From: Eubacterium sp. CAG:786
GTDB taxonomy: Bacteria; Bacillota; Clostridia; Oscillospirales; Ruminococcaceae
Length of the DNA: 10,752 nt
Assembly (NCBI GenBank): GCA_000432175.1
Contig: HF989369.1
Coordinates: 1-10,752, forward strand
Direction of reading: 5' to 3'
Below are positions 8,047 to 10,752 of the stretch, one piece after another; position 1 is the first letter of the stretch; every line of letters begins with the position of its first letter. Below the pieces are notes generated by a model. The model did no database searches. It was given only the letters and a program-made list of their open reading frames with translations, and had not been told where the DNA came from. A program made the position numbers and the translations under genes.

Positions 8047-8076
8047 AAAACTCCCCCGGCTAAACACCGGGGGAGT
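8041..8076 (-). terminator. Terminator of the PocR-sensor/fucO unit
   Basis: ACTCCCCCGG (8050-8059) and CCGGGGGAGT (8067-8076) are perfect 10-bp complements around a 7-base loop. On the minus strand the stem is followed by TTTTT-A-TTT, an ideal terminator for fucO. On the plus strand the stem is followed by AAACTATG, so it should terminate the DUF4352-like transcript poorly, though it may protect its 3' end. Confidence 0.9.
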
Positions 8077-8094
8077 AAACTATGTACTAATCAA

Positions 8095-9243
8095 TCACAG
8101 CAGGCTCTTATAAAGCTCTGTGATCTCCTCAACGGAGGTATCACGGGGATTACCGGGTCTGCAAGCGTCGTCGTAAGCGGACTGTGCCAGGAACGGGATA
8201 TCCTCGGGCTTTACGATATCCTTGAGGTCAGCGGGAATGCCAACGTCCTGGGAAAGCTTCTTTACTGCGTCAACGGCAGCCTTTCTGTATTCCTCCTGGG
8301 ACATCTTCTCGGTTCCCTCGACGCCCATAGCCTTTGCGATATCGCGGTACTTCTCGCCGGTGCAGGGGGCGTTGTACTCCATAACGGTGGGGAGAATGAT
8401 GGCGTTAGCAACGCCGTGGGGGGTATCGTACAGCGCGCCCAGCGGGTGAGCCATGGAGTGCACGATGCCCAGACCTACGTTAGAGAAGCCCATGCCGGCA
8501 ACGTACTGACCCAGAGCCATTCCCTCGCGGCCCTCGGGGGTGTTTGCGACAGCGCCGCGCAGGGACCTGGAGATTATCTCGATAGCCTTGAGGTGGAACA
8601 TGTCGGAAAGCTCCCATGCAGCCTTGGTTATGTAGCCCTCGATAGCGTGTGTGAGAGCGTCCATGCCGGTAGCGGCGGTAAGTCCCTTAGGCATTGTGGA
8701 CATCATCTCAGGGTCAACAACAGCCACAACAGGAATGTCGTGCGGGTCAACGCATACCATCTTGCGGTTCTTCTCAACATCGGTGATAACGTAGTTTATA
8801 GTAACCTCGGCAGCGGTGCCAGCGGTGGTGGGGACTGCGATTATCGGAACTGCAGGCTTCTTTGTGGGAGCAACGCCCTCCAGGCTTCTCACGTCGGCGA
8901 ACTCGGGGTTGTTGATGATTATGCCGATAGCCTTAGCGGTATCCATCGAGGAACCGCCACCGATAGCGATGAGGTAATCAGCGCCGCTCTTCTTGAAAGC
9001 TTCAACGCCTGTCTGGACGTTTTCGATGGTGGGGTTTGGCTTGATATTATCGTAAACTTCATAGGCAAGGCCGTCCTTTTCGAGGACTTCGAGCACCTTC
9101 CTGGTCACACCGAACTTGATGAGGTCGGGGTCGGAGCATACGAATGCCTTCTTGAATGCCCTGTTCTTCGCTTCTACAGCGATGTTGGCGATAGCGCCAG
9201 CGCCGTGGTAGGAAGTTTCGTTGAGTACAAATCTGTTAGCCAT
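8095..9243 (-). CDS. fucO: Lactaldehyde reductase / 1,2-propanediol oxidoreductase (iron-dependent group III alcohol dehydrogenase)
   Basis: This enzyme reduces L-lactaldehyde, from fucose or rhamnose breakdown, to 1,2-propanediol with NADH in the cytoplasm. The 382-residue length matches E. coli FucO closely. Long blocks look near-identical from memory: ADYLIAIGGGS, NNPEFADVRSLEG, TTAGTAAEVTINYVITD and GQYVAGMGFSNVGLG. The nucleotide-binding GGGSSMD is at 95-101. Expected iron ligands are present: Asp195 and His199 (MDALTHAIEGYI), His262 (VHSMAH) and His276 (TPHGVAN). The start ATG 9243 follows an AAAGGA ribosome site. It lies 57 bases downstream of the PocR-domain sensor, probably in the same transcript. 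No fucose or rhamnose catabolic genes are in view, so a general short-chain alcohol dehydrogenase role remains possible. Confidence 0.92.
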   Translation of the reverse strand: MANRFVLNETSYHGAGAIANIAVEAKNRAFKKAFVCSDPDLIKFGVTRKVLEVLEKDGLAYEVYDNIKPNPTIENVQTGVEAFKKSGADYLIAIGGGSSMDTAKAIGIIINNPEFADVRSLEGVAPTKKPAVPIIAVPTTAGTAAEVTINYVITDVEKNRKMVCVDPHDIPVVAVVDPEMMSTMPKGLTAATGMDALTHAIEGYITKAAWELSDMFHLKAIEIISRSLRGAVANTPEGREGMALGQYVAGMGFSNVGLGIVHSMAHPLGALYDTPHGVANAIILPTVMEYNAPCTGEKYRDIAKAMGVEGTEKMSQEEYRKAAVDAVKKLSQDVGIPADLKDIVKPEDIPFLAQSAYDDACRPGNPRDTSVEEITELYKSLL

Positions 9244-9274
9244 AATTGCATTTTCCTTTCTGATGGAAATATAT

Positions 9275-9297
9275 CTGAACGGCAGACGCCGCTTCAG
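9275..9297 (-). promoter_or_regulatory. Intercistronic hairpin between sensor gene and fucO
   Basis: On the minus strand CTGAA-CGGC pairs with GCCGTTCAG: 9 bp with a single bulged G and a GTCT loop (plus-strand arms 9275-9283 and 9288-9297). The following ATATATTT is only weakly T-rich. It may attenuate read-through or act as a processing site that sets different levels of the two proteins. No separate fucO promoter is seen in the 57-base gap. Confidence 0.45.
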
Positions 9298-9300
9298 CCT

Positions 9301-10317
9301 TTACTTGAGGTTCTTCACCTGGACGTTCGCTTCGTCAACCAGCGCTTTCAGCTTTTCGATGACTTCTGCGTTCTGCAGTATTTCGGAGTTGCAGGTCTTG
9401 AGCTGCGCGTTGATGCCGACGATGGACTTCTTTATCTCGTTAAGGGTATTCTCGACCTCGTTAGCCTGCTTGGTGTTCTTGTCGGCGAGGGTGCGTACTT
9501 CCTGCGCGATAACGTTGAAGCCCGCTCCAGCAGCGCCTGCGCGCTTGGCCTCGATGGAAGCGTTGAAGCCGATGAGCGTCAGCTGCGTGGAGGCATTCTC
9601 GATAGCCTTGACGATGCCGTCCGTGCTCTCCACAGCCTTTGAGGAAGCCCCTGCGGAGTCCTTGATGGTCGCGAAGTTGTTCTCCAGCGCGAGAATATTG
9701 CTCATGACGTTGTTCATGCTGGTGGTGATCTCGTTGAACTTGTTGTTGACCTCGTCGATGATGTCGTCCTTTTTCTTCTGGTTTTCAAGAGAAACGAGCT
9801 GCTGATATCCAGCCGCGGAAAGCGCGTTAGCCATCTGCCAGAGCAGGTTTGCTGCTGCTTCTATCTGGCGCCTGGGGATTATCTTCACCTTGCGGAGGGC
9901 TGCTATGTATTCGTCCTGGTCGATGCCGAGTTCGTCGGCGATTTTGCGGAACTTATCCTCGTCCGGTGCCTCGGGGAGCACCTGACCGCCTATCAGCGAA
10001 CCTATGTGCTTGCCGTTAACGACCACCGGCGCCGCGAAATCCATCAGACCGCTGGTGCAGAAGTAAACTGAAGGCTTACCGGTGCGGCTTGCCTCTTCGC
10101 CGCCCTTTAGGTCGCACTGATTGCAGCGGTCGGCGCCGACGCGCGACTTCCTTGTGAGGTTCATGCAGAAATCGGTGAAGTTGCTGCCCTCGGTGACGGG
10201 ACCATTTTTATCGGTAGCGAGCGCAGCCATTCCGGTTGCGGCTGCGAAAGCGTCCTGGAGGTTCTGAAGTGTGCGCCTGTCGATAACATCAAGCAGGGTA
10301 ATATTATTGATATCCAT
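9301..10317 (-). CDS. Soluble PocR-domain sensor with short chemoreceptor-like signalling region
   Basis: The 338-residue protein starts at ATG 10317, nine bases after AAGGAG. An in-frame extension to 10434 would run through the promoter and is rejected. Residues about 6-170 match the PocR sensory domain, with DFCMNL, DRCNQCDL, VYFCTSGLMDFAAP and IGSLIGGQV. Cysteines are at 51, 65, 68 and 87. The rest is helical. Residues about 236-283 (LIGFNASIEAKRAG, GFNVIAQEVRTLAD) match the methyl-accepting chemotaxis protein tip, though several usual tip residues are replaced. There is no signal peptide, transmembrane segment or HAMP domain, so it is cytoplasmic. In Salmonella, PocR responds to 1,2-propanediol. 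Together with fucO downstream, this suggests sensing of propanediol or a related small molecule. It could signal through CheA/CheW or act by another route. Confidence 0.85.
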   Translation of the reverse strand: MDINNITLLDVIDRRTLQNLQDAFAAATGMAALATDKNGPVTEGSNFTDFCMNLTRKSRVGADRCNQCDLKGGEEASRTGKPSVYFCTSGLMDFAAPVVVNGKHIGSLIGGQVLPEAPDEDKFRKIADELGIDQDEYIAALRKVKIIPRRQIEAAANLLWQMANALSAAGYQQLVSLENQKKKDDIIDEVNNKFNEITTSMNNVMSNILALENNFATIKDSAGASSKAVESTDGIVKAIENASTQLTLIGFNASIEAKRAGAAGAGFNVIAQEVRTLADKNTKQANEVENTLNEIKKSIVGINAQLKTCNSEILQNAEVIEKLKALVDEANVQVKNLK

Positions 10318-10350
10318 ATTAAAAAACTCCTTTTTGAAGTATTTTTTATT

Positions 10351-10416
10351 CAAGGGACAGCTGGGAAAACGCTGATCAAAACAAAAACGCCCCGGCATAT
10401 GGGAAGAAATCCCTTG
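10351..10416 (-). promoter_or_regulatory. Possible folded leader of the sensor/fucO mRNA
   Basis: The predicted leader is about 100 bases. On the minus strand CAAGGGA (10416-10410) near its 5' end is an exact complement of TCCCTTG (10357-10351), closing a 52-base internal region. Within it AAAACGC occurs twice on the plus strand (10366-10372 and 10384-10390). No known riboswitch class is recognised. Confidence 0.35.
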
Positions 10417-10425
10417 CACAATTCT

Positions 10426-10454
10426 ATTATACATGATTTTAACAAAGAAATCAA
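10426..10454 (-). promoter_or_regulatory. Promoter of the PocR-sensor/fucO unit
   Basis: On the minus strand TTGATT (10454-10449) is followed after 17 bp by a perfect TATAAT (10431-10426). Transcription would start near 10419, about 100 bases before the sensor gene. Confidence 0.8.
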
Positions 10455-10505
10455 GGGGTTTAATGTGAAAAAAAGCAACGGTAGCCTAATTTTCCATGAT
10501 ATTTT

Positions 10506-10520
10506 TGTGAGTATTTCACA
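10506..10520. promoter_or_regulatory. TGTGA/TCACA inverted repeat in the divergent gap
   Basis: TGTGA (10506-10510) and TCACA (10516-10520) are separated by 5 bp, one base fewer than CRP or Rex sites. An outer pairing also exists: TTTGTGA (10504-10510) with TCACAAA (10532-10538). GACAT recurs at 10526, 10539 and 10550. It may be a regulator site for either divergent gene. No clear promoter for the plus-strand gene is seen here. Confidence 0.3.
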
Positions 10521-10544
10521 TACCAGACATGTCACAAAGACATA

Positions 10545-10577
10545 ACCCGGACATGCGCAGCATAGAATACACCGGGT
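10545..10577 (+). promoter_or_regulatory. Hairpin overlapping the ribosome site of the membrane protein gene
   Basis: ACCCGG (10545-10550) pairs with CCGGGT (10572-10577), enclosing a small ATGC/GCAT hairpin (10552-10555 and 10559-10562). The right arm covers the start of GGTGAT (10575-10580), the likely ribosome site, so folding could lower translation. Confidence 0.35.
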
Positions 10578-10583
10578 GATGAT

Positions 10584-10752
10584 ATGCGAAAAAAGAAAAG
10601 CATGCCGCGCTTTGCGCCGTACTGGGCAGGGCTTGCGGTGGGATACTGCGCAGGGCTTGCAGCGGCGCTCGCGGGGGCGCTGATAATGATGCTTGCCGGC
10701 GCCGACAGCGGAATTGCGTGGCTGCCCGCGGTGGCCGCGACGGCTCTCGGCA
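10584..10752 (+). CDS. Small integral membrane protein, N-terminal part (cut by window end)
   Basis: The frame opens at ATG 10584 and runs 56 codons to the window edge without a stop. A basic N-terminus (MRKKKSM) is followed by an Ala/Gly-rich hydrophobic segment (about residues 12-38), a short polar turn (ADSG, 40-43) and the start of a second hydrophobic segment. The ribosome site is probably GGTGAT (10575-10580), which matches the 3' part of the extended Shine-Dalgarno sequence. The GC-rich codons differ from the AT-rich islet. The pattern is reminiscent of small Firmicute membrane proteins such as the TIGR04086 group, but too little is visible to name it. It is divergent from the PocR-sensor gene. 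Confidence 0.65.
   Translation, partial: MRKKKSMPRFAPYWAGLAVGYCAGLAAALAGALIMMLAGADSGIAWLPAVAATALG

Noticed and set aside
8050..8076. Hairpin as a terminator for the plus-strand DUF4352-like gene
   Set aside because: No T tract follows the stem on the plus strand; the T tract is on the minus-strand side, so it is assigned to fucO.
8416..9642. 408-codon plus-strand frame across fucO and the sensor gene
   Set aside because: It crosses two well-supported minus-strand genes and shows no domain or ribosome site.
9221..9805. 194-codon plus-strand hydrophobic frame over the sensor gene
   Set aside because: Apparent hydrophobicity comes from reading the complement of a charged coiled coil; no start signals.
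10361..10378. Possible CcpA cre site (GGGAAAACGCTGATCA) in the sensor leader
   Set aside because: The spacing between the CG core and the CA end is one base too long and the TG end is displaced, so it does not fit the cre consensus.

Overview
The window comes from a low- to mid-GC Firmicute of class Clostridia, most likely a Ruminococcus-like gut or rumen bacterium. This rests on the rpoC-rpsL-rpsG-fusA-tuf order, strong AAGGAGG-type ribosome sites, an RpoC without the proteobacterial trigger-loop insertion, a 141-residue S12 of the Gram-positive type, and a FucO/PocR pair typical of anaerobes. The genus is inferred from overall protein flavour, not from a database search.

Positions 1-7117, plus strand: the end of rpoC and the str cluster. 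RpoC has lost its N-terminal third to the window edge. Between rpoC and rpsL there is no L7Ae-like gene, as found in Bacillus. Instead a terminator-like inverted repeat overlaps a strong promoter (TTGACA-N17-TAAAAT). rpsL (S12), rpsG (S7, GTG start) and fusA (EF-G) follow, separated by leaders with inverted repeats that may be regulatory. tuf (EF-Tu) has its own promoter, whose -35 box lies in the loop of an 11-bp inverted repeat, and ends at a strong hairpin terminator.

Positions 7121-8046: an AT-rich two-gene islet. A 69-residue XRE/Cro-type DNA-binding protein (minus strand) and a 193-residue membrane-anchored DUF4352-like protein (plus strand) diverge from a 135-bp gap. The gap holds a perfect consensus promoter (TTGACA-N17-TATAAT), an opposing promoter with an overlapping -35 box, and three 17-bp copies of TAGAAYRAAACGTTCTA at and around them. 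This layout resembles a phage repressor switch and is the most striking structure in the window.

Positions 8041-10454, minus strand: a probable two-gene transcript. It encodes a soluble PocR-domain sensor with a short chemoreceptor-like signalling region, followed by a FucO-type iron-dependent lactaldehyde/propanediol oxidoreductase. PocR domains are tied to 1,2-propanediol sensing and FucO makes 1,2-propanediol, so the pairing suggests a sensor matched to a fermentation product. A consensus promoter starts the unit and a perfect 10-bp hairpin with a T tract ends it.

Positions 10584-10752, plus strand: the start of a small membrane protein cut by the window edge.

The first seven kilobases are housekeeping. 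The interesting material is the non-coding control DNA, the islet switch and the PocR/FucO pair.
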